DNA of 64,000 nt from Olsenella intestinalis (GTDB lineage Bacteria; Actinomycetota; Coriobacteriia; Coriobacteriales; Atopobiaceae), in the NCBI RefSeq assembly GCF_023276655.1, contig NZ_JALGRK010000001.1, positions 949,501 to 1,013,500 of the forward strand, read 5' to 3'. Positions 7,531 to 17,310 of the stretch are shown piece after piece (positions within the stretch are counted from its first letter, which is position 1; every line of letters begins with the position of its first letter). Position numbers and translations under genes: made by a program. The notes under the pieces are model-generated. The model had not been told where the DNA came from and did no database searches. It saw nothing but the letters and a program-made list of their open reading frames with translations.

Positions 7531-10374
7531 CTACGCCGTGAACCCCATCGGTGCGCGTCGACTCTCGGCCGGCTCGCTCCACTCGACGTCCTCGGGCAGG
7601 ATCTCGCAGAGCTCGTCCGCGCTCGGCTCGCCCCCGGTCCCCGCGAGGCGCACTCCCTGCCTAAGCAGCGCGTTCTCCAGGAGGTTCCGTGCGAAGCGCG
7701 CGTTGCCAAAGTCCTCGGCGCGGCGCGCCCGCTCCATGACCTCGCGCACGCGCTCGCGTGCCTCGGGTGCAACCTCAAGCTCCTGCCTGCGCGCCATGAG
7801 GCAGAAGATCTCCGCCAGCTCGTCGGCTGAGTAGCAGTCGAACTCGATCTTGGTGCGCACGCGCGATTCGAACCCCGGGTTCGCCTCGAGCAGGCGCCTG
7901 ATCTCGCGGTCATACCCCGCAAGGATCACCACGACCTCGTCGCGGCAGTTCTCCATCTCCGCGATGAGGGCCGTGATCGCCTCGTCCGCATGTGGTGCCA
8001 GCAGCGAGTACGCCTCGTCGATGAAGATGACCGAGCCGCGCGCCTTCTGGAACAGCTTGTGCACGATGAGGGTGCTCTCGCCGGGCATGCCCGACAGCAG
8101 ACGCGACCCCGTGCACTCGTAGAACTCGCCGACCGAAAGCACCCCCTCGTCGCGCAGGATCCGCCCCATGAGCCGGGCCACCTCGGTCTTGCCCGTGCCG
8201 GGTGCGCCCAGGAAGGCCATGTGCATCGGCACGGCGTCGGCGGGCAGCTCCGCGTCACGGCGCAGCTTCTGCACCTTCATGAAGGCGATCCTCTCCGAGA
8301 CGAGCTCCTTGACCTTCTCGAGGCCAACCAGGGCCTCGAGCTCCTCGCGTGCCGGCACCTCGTCGCGCCTGAGGTCGCCTGCCTCCTCGACGTCGCACGC
8401 GAGCAGGGTCTGCAACTCCTCGCGACTCGGTGCCTCGCCCTTCTCGTCGAGCTCGGCGGCGAGGCGCGCCTGCTGGGCGCCCAGGCAGTCCTCGAAGAGC
8501 TTGCGGACATAGCGCGCGTTGCCCTGGTCGGGCCTGCGCCCGTTTCGGGCGAGAAGGTCGCGGACGCTCCGGTGCGCGTCGTCCTCCACCTTGAGGTCGG
8601 CGCGCCTGCACATGAGGTCGAAGATCTCGAGCAGCTCCTCCTCGTCGTACTCCGCAAAGTGCAGCGTGAAGCCGATCCTCGAGCGAAAGCCGGGGTTCGA
8701 GTCGAGAAGGCGGTTCATCTCGCCCCCGTATCCCGCCAGGATGACGACGGTGTCGTCGCGCCTGTTCTCCATGTGCGCGATGAGCTCTGAGATCGTGACC
8801 GATGCGGGCGTCATTGCGTAGGCCTCGTCGATGAAGAGCACCGAGCCGCGCGCTCGGTCGAACAGCTTCCCGACGTCCGATCTGACGACGTCGGATCCCG
8901 AGACGGAGATGACGCGCCCCTCGCTGAGCACGCCGGTCTCCTTCAGGATCTGGCCGTAGAGGCGCGCGACCTCGGTCTTGCCGGTGCCGGGAGCCCCCAG
9001 GAACGCAAGGTGCATCGAGAACGGCTGGACCGGCAGGCCCTTCCTGGCCGACTCGCGCATCATGCGGAAGCGGGCCAGAATCACCTTGATCTGGCGCTTG
9101 ACCTCGCCTAGCCCCACGAGCTCGTCGAGGCGCGCCATGGCGTCGGACTCCCTTTGCGAGAAGAGCCTCGTCGTCTCCTCGAGCTCGGCCTTGTATTCGG
9201 GGTACTGCTCGTTGATGACCTTCTCGCTGTGCCAGTCCTCGAGCAGGCCGTCGAGGTCGGAGAAGCTCGCGTCCTCGAGGCGCTCGTCGAGCATCTCTCC
9301 GAGCCGCCCGTCAACCTCCCAGCCCATGCGTGCGGCCCTGTCCTCGAGCGTGGCCATCGCCTGCGCGCGGCTCATGGTGCGCGCGTCGGCGGCGGCGTTT
9401 GTCCCGATCGTGACGAGCGGCACCCTGACGAGCCTCCGGATGCGCCGCCTCAGGTCCTCGTTTCCGCTTGGGATGCTGAAGACGAGCAGGGTGTCGGCCA
9501 GGTAGGGGCGCATCGCCTCGACGAAGTGGCAGAAGTTGCCGTAGATCCTGTCGTTGAAGCGGCCGTCCTCGTCCATCCTTCCGTACCGCGCGACGACGAC
9601 GTTGCCGGCAAGGGCGTTCGCGAACGCGTCGTTGATGATCTCGTCCATGTTCTTGCTTATTTCGAACGCTGTCGTGCCTTGCAGGTCGATGCTGTCGAAG
9701 TCGATGCGGAAGGCGTGCTCGGACGGCAGGCGATCGCAGGAGAGCAGCGTCTCGAGAAGGGCGTCGACGCTTGCCTCGTGGTTGACGCTCTCGCTTCCCT
9801 CCACGATGTAGTGGACCGGGACCATGCCGGCATCAGCGCGCGCCGCCTCGTGCGCAGCGAACATGCGCGCAGCCTCTGTCCCCAGGCTCTGCGAGCACGG
9901 CGTGTAGCGGATGTTTGCCAGGCAGGTCGTTGCGTCTCTTCTCGTCACCATCCAGTCCTTGAACACGCGCCTCGCCATGGCCATGTCCCGTATCTCGAAC
10001 AGGTTTGCCCTCTGTGCGACCGAGCGGCTTATCACCTGGCCCCAGCCGGATTCGCTGTTGAGGTCGTCCGAGAACGTCGCGTCCTGCACGTCGACGCGAT
10101 CGACGCTCGTGAGGTGCCAGATGTCGCAGGCCTCCCTCACGATGTGTTCGGCGTCCTCGGTGCTCATGCGCGCGGCGCCGGCGAACACGTAGACCGGGAA
10201 CTGCTTCGCCTCCCGCTCGCTGTCGTAGTGCCAGGCTCTCCGCATGCCGCGCCGCGACCCGGGCACGACAAGCGCTCGCTTGTCCAGCTGCTCGAACAGT
10301 TCCCCAAGGCCTTCCGCGTTCACCGGCGAGAGGTTCTCGTCCCGCGTCGTCACCACTGCCATGAAGTACCTCAT
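7531..10374 (-). CDS. Double AAA+ ATPase (CbbX/SpoVK-like) with uncharacterised N-terminal region
   Basis: 947 aa; two Walker A motifs (FLGAPGTGKTEVAR twice) and Walker B (SVLFIDEAY, SVIFIDEAY). Confidence 0.85.
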   Translation of the reverse strand: MRYFMAVVTTRDENLSPVNAEGLGELFEQLDKRALVVPGSRRGMRRAWHYDSEREAKQFPVYVFAGAARMSTEDAEHIVREACDIWHLTSVDRVDVQDATFSDDLNSESGWGQVISRSVAQRANLFEIRDMAMARRVFKDWMVTRRDATTCLANIRYTPCSQSLGTEAARMFAAHEAARADAGMVPVHYIVEGSESVNHEASVDALLETLLSCDRLPSEHAFRIDFDSIDLQGTTAFEISKNMDEIINDAFANALAGNVVVARYGRMDEDGRFNDRIYGNFCHFVEAMRPYLADTLLVFSIPSGNEDLRRRIRRLVRVPLVTIGTNAAADARTMSRAQAMATLEDRAARMGWEVDGRLGEMLDERLEDASFSDLDGLLEDWHSEKVINEQYPEYKAELEETTRLFSQRESDAMARLDELVGLGEVKRQIKVILARFRMMRESARKGLPVQPFSMHLAFLGAPGTGKTEVARLYGQILKETGVLSEGRVISVSGSDVVRSDVGKLFDRARGSVLFIDEAYAMTPASVTISELIAHMENRRDDTVVILAGYGGEMNRLLDSNPGFRSRIGFTLHFAEYDEEELLEIFDLMCRRADLKVEDDAHRSVRDLLARNGRRPDQGNARYVRKLFEDCLGAQQARLAAELDEKGEAPSREELQTLLACDVEEAGDLRRDEVPAREELEALVGLEKVKELVSERIAFMKVQKLRRDAELPADAVPMHMAFLGAPGTGKTEVARLMGRILRDEGVLSVGEFYECTGSRLLSGMPGESTLIVHKLFQKARGSVIFIDEAYSLLAPHADEAITALIAEMENCRDEVVVILAGYDREIRRLLEANPGFESRVRTKIEFDCYSADELAEIFCLMARRQELEVAPEARERVREVMERARRAEDFGNARFARNLLENALLRQGVRLAGTGGEPSADELCEILPEDVEWSEPAESRRAPMGFTA

Positions 10375-10429
10375 GCACGCTCCAATCTCTATGAGCCGGG
10401 TTCGTCACTATAGAGGTGGAGTAAGGGGC

Positions 10430-10447
10430 GCGGAAGTTTTCTTCCGC
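10430..10447. promoter_or_regulatory. Palindrome GCGGAAGTTTTCTTCCGC (candidate WYL-regulator operator)
   Basis: Perfect 7-bp arms, TTTT centre; repeated at 12686 upstream of the WYL gene. Confidence 0.5.
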
Positions 10448-10508
10448 GTTCATGGATTGCGCATTTTGCCTGTTGGATGGGGGTGTTTGTGGCGTTCCTG
10501 CAGCCTCG

Positions 10509-11429
10509 TTACCGGTGAGCGGCAGACGCGATCTCACGGGGCCGGCCGCACCCGTCGAGCTCGAGGTGACGGCCCTCCGCCTCGTCGCAGACGAGCGTCG
10601 GCAGGCGGTGCGTGTACGCGGTCGCGCCGTCGACGTAGAAGTGAGACGCGCCGTCCCACCAGACGCCCTCGACCGAGCCGTCGCCCGTGACGTTCTCGGC
10701 GACCATCGCCGCCGGCGTGTGGCCGCAGACGACGTCGAGCACGAACGGACCGCACGGCGTCTCGCGCCCGGCAAGCATGCGCTCGCGCGGCGTCGCGAGC
10801 TCCCACTCTGCGCCCTGCGACTCGTCGATCCCGGAGTGCACGAAGACGTGGCGCGCGGTCTTGAGGTACGGCGCGAGCCGCCCCATCCACCGCAGCTCGG
10901 CCGCGCAGTCGGAGCTGATCTTCTCGCAGGCGCGCCCGAACGCCGCGGCCGCGAGGGCGTCGTCGTGCGCGGCCACCGCGGCCTCGATGTCGGCCAGCGC
11001 GCTCTCGCCCGCAAACGAGCGCATGGACAGGCCGCCCTTGTCGGCACCCTGCCACATCCTCAGCCGCGCGAGCACCTCGTCGTCCGTACCCTCGGCAAGC
11101 ACCTCGCCGAGAAGAGCGCGCTCGTCGTCGGGGAGGTCGCCCTCCAGCGCGGCGTCGCTCTTCTCGGCGGGCGCCATGCCGACCCACTCCAGCATCTCCG
11201 CCTCGTGGTTGCCCATCAGCGAGGTGACGCGGCCGGGGCACTCGTCCTCGAGCGCCATGACGCGGCGCACCACGCCCAGGCCGTCGGGGCCGCGGTCGAT
11301 GAAGTCGCCGATGAGGACGAGTTGGTCCTCGCAGGCGTCGTCGAAGAAGCCGAGCGCCCTCAGGTGGGCGAGCCGCCGCTCGAGGTCGTCCAGGCAACCG
11401 TGGATGTCGCTCATCGCATAGATGCTCAT
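10509..11429 (-). CDS. Metallophosphoesterase (Ser/Thr phosphatase type)
   Basis: 306 aa; MSDIHGCLDD, GDFIDRGPDG, MGNHEAEML motifs. Confidence 0.88.
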   Translation of the reverse strand: MSIYAMSDIHGCLDDLERRLAHLRALGFFDDACEDQLVLIGDFIDRGPDGLGVVRRVMALEDECPGRVTSLMGNHEAEMLEWVGMAPAEKSDAALEGDLPDDERALLGEVLAEGTDDEVLARLRMWQGADKGGLSMRSFAGESALADIEAAVAAHDDALAAAAFGRACEKISSDCAAELRWMGRLAPYLKTARHVFVHSGIDESQGAEWELATPRERMLAGRETPCGPFVLDVVCGHTPAAMVAENVTGDGSVEGVWWDGASHFYVDGATAYTHRLPTLVCDEAEGRHLELDGCGRPREIASAAHR

Positions 11430-11453
11430 GTGCGTTTCCTCTCGCTTGTGGCG

Positions 11454-12617
11454 TTATCGTTTCTGGTCGCTCTGCTGCGGGTCGCTGTGACGTGGGTCGT
11501 TCTGGCCCGCCTTGCTGCGCTGTGCCTCGTTCGATCGTGCCTCGGGCTCGATGTCGTAGGTGCGCTCCAGCGTGCGGACGCTCTGCGCGATCATGTCGCG
11601 CAGCGCCTGCGGGCCGAGCACCTCGACGTACTCCGCGTACTGGAGTGCCCACCAGCACGTCGGCAGAAGGACGGTGTCGAACTCCGCCTCGTAGACTGGC
11701 TCTTGGGCATCGCCCATGTCGACCCTGCGGACGCTTGCCGTGGGGTACCAGTCGTAGATGGCGTCGAGCAGGGTGGTGCGCACCCGCACGTGCTCGACCC
11801 TGCCGCCGAGGGGGTAGGCCATCTCGTCCATGTGCGAGACGGCGTCGAAGTGGTCGCCGCCGAGCTCCACGTTCGACGGGGGCGCGTCGAAGCCCCGGCG
11901 CGTCGCCCGCACGTCGGCGATGTGGTCGACGCGGAGGTACCAGGGGTGCCCGTCGGCGAGCGCGCCGTCGTGCGGACGGCAGATCAGGTAGTAGTGACCG
12001 TTCTTGAAGGCAAGCTGGTACGGCTCGAGGAGGTAGCTCTTCTCGGCACCCGCGTCGTCGAGGTTGGGGGCGAGCGAGCCGTCCGTCTCGCGGTGGGTGT
12101 AGGCGACCCTCACCACGCGCCGCCGCTCGATGGCGTCGATCAGGCTGATGATCGTGCCCAGCGAGACGTGGGTGACCATGCCGCGCTCCTGGCCGTAGCG
12201 CTTGACGTGGCTGATGGTGCGGCCGCTCGCGTCGCCGGCGAGCTCCTGCAGCTTCTTGATGATGCCCAGGAGGTCCTCGTTCTCGAGGCGCGCCATCGTG
12301 AGGCCGTCGGCGATCAGGCGCAGCTCCGCCTCAGAGAAGATCTGGTCTGCGATCCAGCGCACGCGGCGGCCCTCGCCCTGCTGGCGCGAGATGGTCCGCA
12401 TGAGCTTGCCCTCGTCGCTCATGGCGACGAGGGTCTTGAGCTGCTCGCGCACCGATCGCTCAGTCGCCACGATGTCGTACTCGCTCTCCAGGAGCTCGAG
12501 TATCTCGGCGATGGAGAGGCCCTCAGAGGACGTTGAGTAGCGGCAGAGGATGTTCTCGATCGCGACGGCCCGCTCGCGTGTGCCGGGGCTGTTGGCGGGG
12601 GTCTTTGGCCGTGCCAC
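11454..12617 (-). CDS. WYL-domain transcriptional regulator
   Basis: N-terminal HTH ([30 protein letters not shown]) and WYL-type C-terminal domain; GTG start at 12617 with AAGGGAGG upstream. Confidence 0.8.
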   Translation of the reverse strand: MARPKTPANSPGTRERAVAIENILCRYSTSSEGLSIAEILELLESEYDIVATERSVREQLKTLVAMSDEGKLMRTISRQQGEGRRVRWIADQIFSEAELRLIADGLTMARLENEDLLGIIKKLQELAGDASGRTISHVKRYGQERGMVTHVSLGTIISLIDAIERRRVVRVAYTHRETDGSLAPNLDDAGAEKSYLLEPYQLAFKNGHYYLICRPHDGALADGHPWYLRVDHIADVRATRRGFDAPPSNVELGGDHFDAVSHMDEMAYPLGGRVEHVRVRTTLLDAIYDWYPTASVRRVDMGDAQEPVYEAEFDTVLLPTCWWALQYAEYVEVLGPQALRDMIAQSVRTLERTYDIEPEARSNEAQRSKAGQNDPRHSDPQQSDQKR

Positions 12618-12685
12618 GCGTGCCTCCCTTGTTGCGGATTCGCCGGCGTACCCGTGCCTGGAAATGTACCCCTTGGACCTTTTAT

Positions 12686-12703
12686 GCGGAAGTTTTCTTC
12701 CGT
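12686..12703. promoter_or_regulatory. Palindrome GCGGAAGTTTTCTTCCGT (candidate WYL-regulator operator)
   Basis: 17 of 18 positions identical to the site at 10430; within WYL gene promoter. Confidence 0.5.
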
Positions 12704-12802
12704 ATACGGAGGCGTCTGGCGGCCGCCGACGGCGGCGTGCGGTGGGGGATTGCGCGCAAATGTGCCTTGCCGTGCGAAGGTCGCATGGCCTACGCTCGGG
12801 GT

Positions 12803-13180
<378 letters not shown>

Positions 13181-13258
13181 GGGGCTGCGGCCCCGTGCGG
13201 GCTGCGACTATGGGCAGGCTCTTCTCGGCTTCGCGAGCTTGAGCCGTGTGGGCTTCTG

Positions 13259-14035
13259 CTACTTGGCCTTGCCCTGGTTGGCGACGGCGTCGATCTTGGC
13301 GGCGATGGTGTCGGGGTCGCCGATGTAGCGCTTGTCGATCACGTTCCAGTCGCGGTCGAAGGTGTAGGCCAGCGGCACGCCGGTGGGGATGTTGACCTTG
13401 AGGATCTCGTCGGGCGTGAGGCGGTCGAACTTCATGACGAGCGCGCGGAGGCTGTTGCCGTGCGCGGCGACGAGCACGCGGCGGCCGGCCTCGAGCTCGG
13501 GGCGGATGTGGCTCTGGAAGTAGGGCCAGGCGTGCGCGATGGTGTCGTCGAGGCACTCGGTGTAGGGGAGGACGTCGGCGGGCACGTCGCGGAACTGCTC
13601 CTGCACGTGCGGGTCGCGGGGGTCGCCGGGATCGAGCGCGGGCGGGCGCACGTCGAAGCTGCGGCGCCAGATGAGGACCTGGTCCTCGCCGTGCTCGCGG
13701 GCGGCGTCGGCCTTGTTGAGGCCCTGGAGCGCGCCGTAGTGGCGCTCGTTGAGCTGCCAGGCCTTGTGGACCGGCAGCCAGCTGCGGTCCATCTGGTCGA
13801 GGACGATGTCGAGGGTGTGGATGGCGCGCTTGAGCATCGAGGTGTGGCACACGTCGAAGTCGAAGCCCTGATCGGCGAGGGCGCGCCCGCCGTCTGCGGC
13901 CTCGCGGCGGCCGGTGTCGGTGAGGTCGACGTCGGTCCAGCCGGTGAAGAGGTTGAGCTTGTTCCACTCGCTCTCGCCGTGGCGGATGAGCACGAGGCTC
14001 ATGGTGTCCGCGCCGGCGGTCTTGCTGTCTGCCAT
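13259..14035 (-). CDS. gpmA: 2,3-bisphosphoglycerate-dependent phosphoglycerate mutase
   Basis: LVLIRHGESEWNKLNLFTGWTDVDLTDTG signature. Confidence 0.95.
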   Translation of the reverse strand: MADSKTAGADTMSLVLIRHGESEWNKLNLFTGWTDVDLTDTGRREAADGGRALADQGFDFDVCHTSMLKRAIHTLDIVLDQMDRSWLPVHKAWQLNERHYGALQGLNKADAAREHGEDQVLIWRRSFDVRPPALDPGDPRDPHVQEQFRDVPADVLPYTECLDDTIAHAWPYFQSHIRPELEAGRRVLVAAHGNSLRALVMKFDRLTPDEILKVNIPTGVPLAYTFDRDWNVIDKRYIGDPDTIAAKIDAVANQGKAK

Positions 14036-14079
14036 GATGGCTCCTTTCGTCCAGGGTGATGTCCTGGCTCCAGTATAAG

Positions 14080-14093
14080 TTAGACAAGGCTTA
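14080..14093. promoter_or_regulatory. DtxR/IdeR-like box (AAGTTAGACAAGGCTTACAT)
   Basis: About 45 bp upstream of the gpmA start; same pattern as the other boxes. Confidence 0.5.
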
Positions 14094-14112
14094 CATTGAA
14101 GTACCGAGATGG

Positions 14113-14145
14113 CCCCGCGCGCAGGGGAAAGCGCACGGGGCCGTG
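14113..14145. terminator. Hairpin GGCCCCG...CGGGGCC downstream of GPx gene
   Basis: Inverted repeat between GPx and gpmA. Confidence 0.45.
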
Positions 14146-14186
14146 TGGTGAGTCGCGTGTCGGTTCGGGCGAGGCCCGGGGAAGGG

Positions 14187-14729
14187 CTACAGCTGGGCCG
14201 CGATGCTCTTCTCGACGTCGGCCATGTCGGCGGTCGGCTCGAAGCGCTCGACGAGGTTGCCCTCGCGGTCGACGAGGAATTTGGTGAAGTTCCACTTGAT
14301 GTAGGCCTTGTCGCCGAACTTCTTGTTGTTCATGTTCGTGAACTTCTCGAGGCCCTTGGCCTTGAGGCCGCGGCCGAAGCCGGCGAAGGGCTTCTCGGTG
14401 GCGAGGGCGGCGAACAGGGGGTCGGCGTCGTCACCATTGACGTCGATCTTCTTGAACTGCGGGAACTCGGCGCCGAACTTCATGGTGCAGAACTGGTGGA
14501 TCTCCTCGTCGGACTCGGGCGCCTGGCCGGCGAACTGGTTGCAGGGGAAGTCGAGGATCTCGAAGCCCTGGTCGCGGTACTGCTTGTAGATGCGCTCGAG
14601 GTCCTCGTACTGGGGCGTGAAGCCGCAGCCGGTGGCCGTGTTGACGATGAGCAGGACCTTGCCCTCGTAGTCCTTGAGGCTGACGGTGGACCCGTCCTGG
14701 GCGGTGACGTTGTAGTCGAAGTAGCTCAT
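14187..14729 (-). CDS. Glutathione peroxidase family protein
   Basis: 180 aa; LLIVNTATGCGFTPQYEDLERIYKQYRDQGFEILDFPCNQFAGQAP. Confidence 0.92.
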   Translation of the reverse strand: MSYFDYNVTAQDGSTVSLKDYEGKVLLIVNTATGCGFTPQYEDLERIYKQYRDQGFEILDFPCNQFAGQAPESDEEIHQFCTMKFGAEFPQFKKIDVNGDDADPLFAALATEKPFAGFGRGLKAKGLEKFTNMNNKKFGDKAYIKWNFTKFLVDREGNLVERFEPTADMADVEKSIAAQL

Positions 14730-14923
14730 GGTTCCTCCTTTGCGGATGTGCTTTTACGAGACCAATGTAACAGGGGAGAGGGCGGTGTGGGTCGAAAACA
14801 TCGTGCGCGATACAATCGTACACAAACCCTACGCAAATCGTTCGGGCGCGAACGTAGCGGTTCGAGGCGACGGGCGTTCTATCTGCGACGACGCGTAAGC
14901 TCTTCTCGAATTTGAAGAAATAG

Positions 14924-14937
14924 TTAACCGAGGTTTA
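14924..14937. promoter_or_regulatory. DtxR/IdeR-like box (TAGTTAACCGAGGTTTACAA)
   Basis: Sixth box; upstream of leader RNA B and the Cys-rich protein gene. Confidence 0.5.
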
Positions 14938-15015
14938 CAAACTTGGCGGGAAGTCGTAAGGTATCTCACGTCGGACGGAGCACCGTCCGAGAAGCGTTTA
15001 CCTCTGCCTGTCGAT

Positions 15016-15090
15016 GCGGTCCCTCTCCCCGCACAAGATGGGCCTCGGTCCCGCCGGTGCCCCCTTCCTTCGCCGGCGGGACTTCTTCTA
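15016..15090 (+). ncRNA. Putative structured leader RNA / sRNA with C-rich loops (copy B), ending in a terminator-like hairpin
   Basis: GCGGTCCCTCTCCCCGCA plus perfect 10-bp stem GTCCCGCCGG-(tgcccccttccttcg)-CCGGCGGGAC followed by TTCTTCT. Confidence 0.5.
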
Positions 15091-15169
15091 GACCGACACC
15101 GCGCGTGCGCGGCTGATATATTCGAGTTGCGAGTCGCGCCCACCTGCGAACTCGCCTAAGGAGCGTCAT

Positions 15170-15370
15170 ATGAGCTTGATCGACATCGTCATCATCACCG
15201 TCGTCGCCGTGGCCGCGCTGCTCTGCGTGCGCAACCTCGTCCGCCACGCCTCCGGCCAGTGCGCCGACTGCGCCTCCGGCTCGTGCTGCACCTCCAAAAA
15301 GACCGGCAAGGGCTCCTGCAAGGTTGCCGAGGACATGGTCGCCAAGGCCGACGCCGCCTTCAAGAAGTAG
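15170..15370 (+). CDS. FeoB-associated Cys-rich membrane protein
   Basis: 66 aa, one TM segment, CADCASGSCCTSKKTGKGSC. Confidence 0.75.
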   Translation: MSLIDIVIITVVAVAALLCVRNLVRHASGQCADCASGSCCTSKKTGKGSCKVAEDMVAKADAAFKK

Positions 15371-15571
15371 GGGAGCCCAGGCTGGGCAGGTCGGTTTGGG
15401 GCCTCTGCCCGGAATCGCGCCCTCGAGGCCCGCCTGCGCTCGCGGAGGATCGCGTCCACGCCTCCTCCACGCCTCGGGTTTCGAAACAGAGGCGAAATCT
15501 CGCTGTGCAATGGTAGTCCCGGTTTATGTTGGGACGCATCTGCCGTCTGAGTGTTGTGGAAGGACTCTCGC

Positions 15572-16909
15572 ATGAGCGACAGGAACATCGACTTCGTTCT
15601 GAGGACCGTCGAGAAGCGCGGCATCCGCTTCGTCCGCCTGTGGTTTACCGATGTGTTGGGCGGGCTCAAGTCGTTCTCCATCGCGTCGGAGGACCTCGAG
15701 GAGGCCTTCGAGGAGGGCATCGGCTTCGACGGCTCGTCCGTCGAGGGGTTCGTGCCCCAGGAGGAGTCGGACATGCTTGCGTTCCCCGACCCCACCACCT
15801 TCCAGATCCTCCCGTGGCGCCCCTCCGAGAAGGGCGTCGCCCGCATCTTCTGCGACATCAAGACCCCGTCGCGCGAGCCGTTCGACGGTGACCCGCGCTC
15901 GGTGCTCGAGCGCGTCTTCCGCGAGGCGGACGCCAAGGGCTACGTCACCAACGTCGGCCCCAAGATCGAGTACTTCTACTTCGACAACGACACCAACCCG
16001 GTGCCGCTCGACCGCGCCGGCTACTTCGACCTCACGGCGAGCGACGTCGCGACCGACCTCCGTCGCGAGACCACGCTCATGCTCGAGAAGATGTCGATTC
16101 CCGTGGAGTACTCCTACCACGCCAACGCCCCCTCGCAGAACGCCGTCGAGCTGCGCTTCACCGAGGCCAAGAGCTGCGCCGACAACATCATGACCGCGCG
16201 CCTGGTCATCCGCCAGGAGGCCTACGCCAACAACATGTTCGCGTCGTTCATGCCGAAGCCCCTCACCAACCTCTCCGGCTCGGGCATGTTCCTCTACCAG
16301 TCGATCTTCGACCACGAGGGCACCAACCTCTTCTGGGCGCCCAAGGTCGAGAACGACGCGCACCTCTCGCCCCTGGCCCAGTCCTACGTGGCGGGCATCC
16401 TCAAGTACGCCCCCGAGTTCACGCTCGTGACCAACCCCACGGTCAACTCCTACAAGCGCCTCGTGGCCAACGGCGAGGTCCCCAACTACACCACCTGGGG
16501 CCGCAAGAACCGCTCGGCCCTCGTCCGCATCCCGACCCACAAGCCGGGCAAGCACCAGTCGACCCGCATCGAGCTGCGCAACCCCGACCCGGTGGCCAAC
16601 CCCTACCTGGCGCTGGCCGTCTCGATCGCCGCCGGCATCCGCGGCATCGAGGAGGGGCTCGAGCTCAAGCCCGAGGTCTCCTGCGACCCTGACACGATGA
16701 CGGCCGCCGAGCGCGAGAAGGCCGGCATGGTCCGCCTGCCGCGCACCCTCGGCGAGGCCATCGACGCCTTCGAGTCCAGCTCCTTCGTCCGCGAGGTCCT
16801 CGGCGACCACATCTGCGACTTCTTCATCGCCGAGAAGCGCAAGGAGTGGAACGAGTACTGCTCCGTGGTGACCGACTGGGAGTGCAAGAAGTACTACGCG
16901 GGCGTCTAG
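15572..16909 (+). CDS. glnA: Glutamine synthetase type I
   Basis: VRLWFTDVLGGLKSF, GFDGSSVEGF, NPYLALA motifs. Confidence 0.96.
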   Translation: MSDRNIDFVLRTVEKRGIRFVRLWFTDVLGGLKSFSIASEDLEEAFEEGIGFDGSSVEGFVPQEESDMLAFPDPTTFQILPWRPSEKGVARIFCDIKTPSREPFDGDPRSVLERVFREADAKGYVTNVGPKIEYFYFDNDTNPVPLDRAGYFDLTASDVATDLRRETTLMLEKMSIPVEYSYHANAPSQNAVELRFTEAKSCADNIMTARLVIRQEAYANNMFASFMPKPLTNLSGSGMFLYQSIFDHEGTNLFWAPKVENDAHLSPLAQSYVAGILKYAPEFTLVTNPTVNSYKRLVANGEVPNYTTWGRKNRSALVRIPTHKPGKHQSTRIELRNPDPVANPYLALAVSIAAGIRGIEEGLELKPEVSCDPDTMTAAEREKAGMVRLPRTLGEAIDAFESSSFVREVLGDHICDFFIAEKRKEWNEYCSVVTDWECKKYYAGV

Positions 16910-16984
16910 CTCGGGCGTCGGCGCCTTCGTCGCGCCCCGGTCCAGTTGCCTCAGTTGCATAATCTTAAAACGCTATACGACTCA

Positions 16985-17015
16985 TGCCGACGCATCAATA
17001 TGCGTCGGCATTTTT
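16985..17015 (+). terminator. Intrinsic terminator of glnA
   Basis: TGCCGACGCAT-CAAT-ATGCGTCGGCA followed by TTTTTG. Confidence 0.85.
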
Positions 17016-17310
17016 GTTTCCAAATGGCGTTGCTTCACCCAGCTCAATAGGGGATTCCCGTTCGCCGATTCCTTTTGAATCTCGGCTTCGAAATAGTATC
17101 AACTCTGTTTCGGTATTGACTAATACCGTAAACAGGCCTACTACATATACACGTTTTGTAGTAGAAAATGACCATGCATTGTTCGCGACCGCGGTGTGCC
17201 GCCGACGGCCGGGGCACGCACCCCGGAGCGTCTGCGCACGGTCATATCCGTACGCGATTGGCGCCGGCGGCCCAGGGCTCGTCGTCTCCATTCGCCGGGA
17301 GAGTGAGTCT

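Noticed and set aside
10452-12536. 694-aa plus-strand ORF
   Set aside because: Antisense to metallophosphoesterase and WYL regulator; low-complexity composition
14829-15143. 104-aa minus ORF in the glutathione peroxidase to Cys-rich protein intergenic region
   Set aside because: No homology features; overlaps regulatory box and leader RNA candidate
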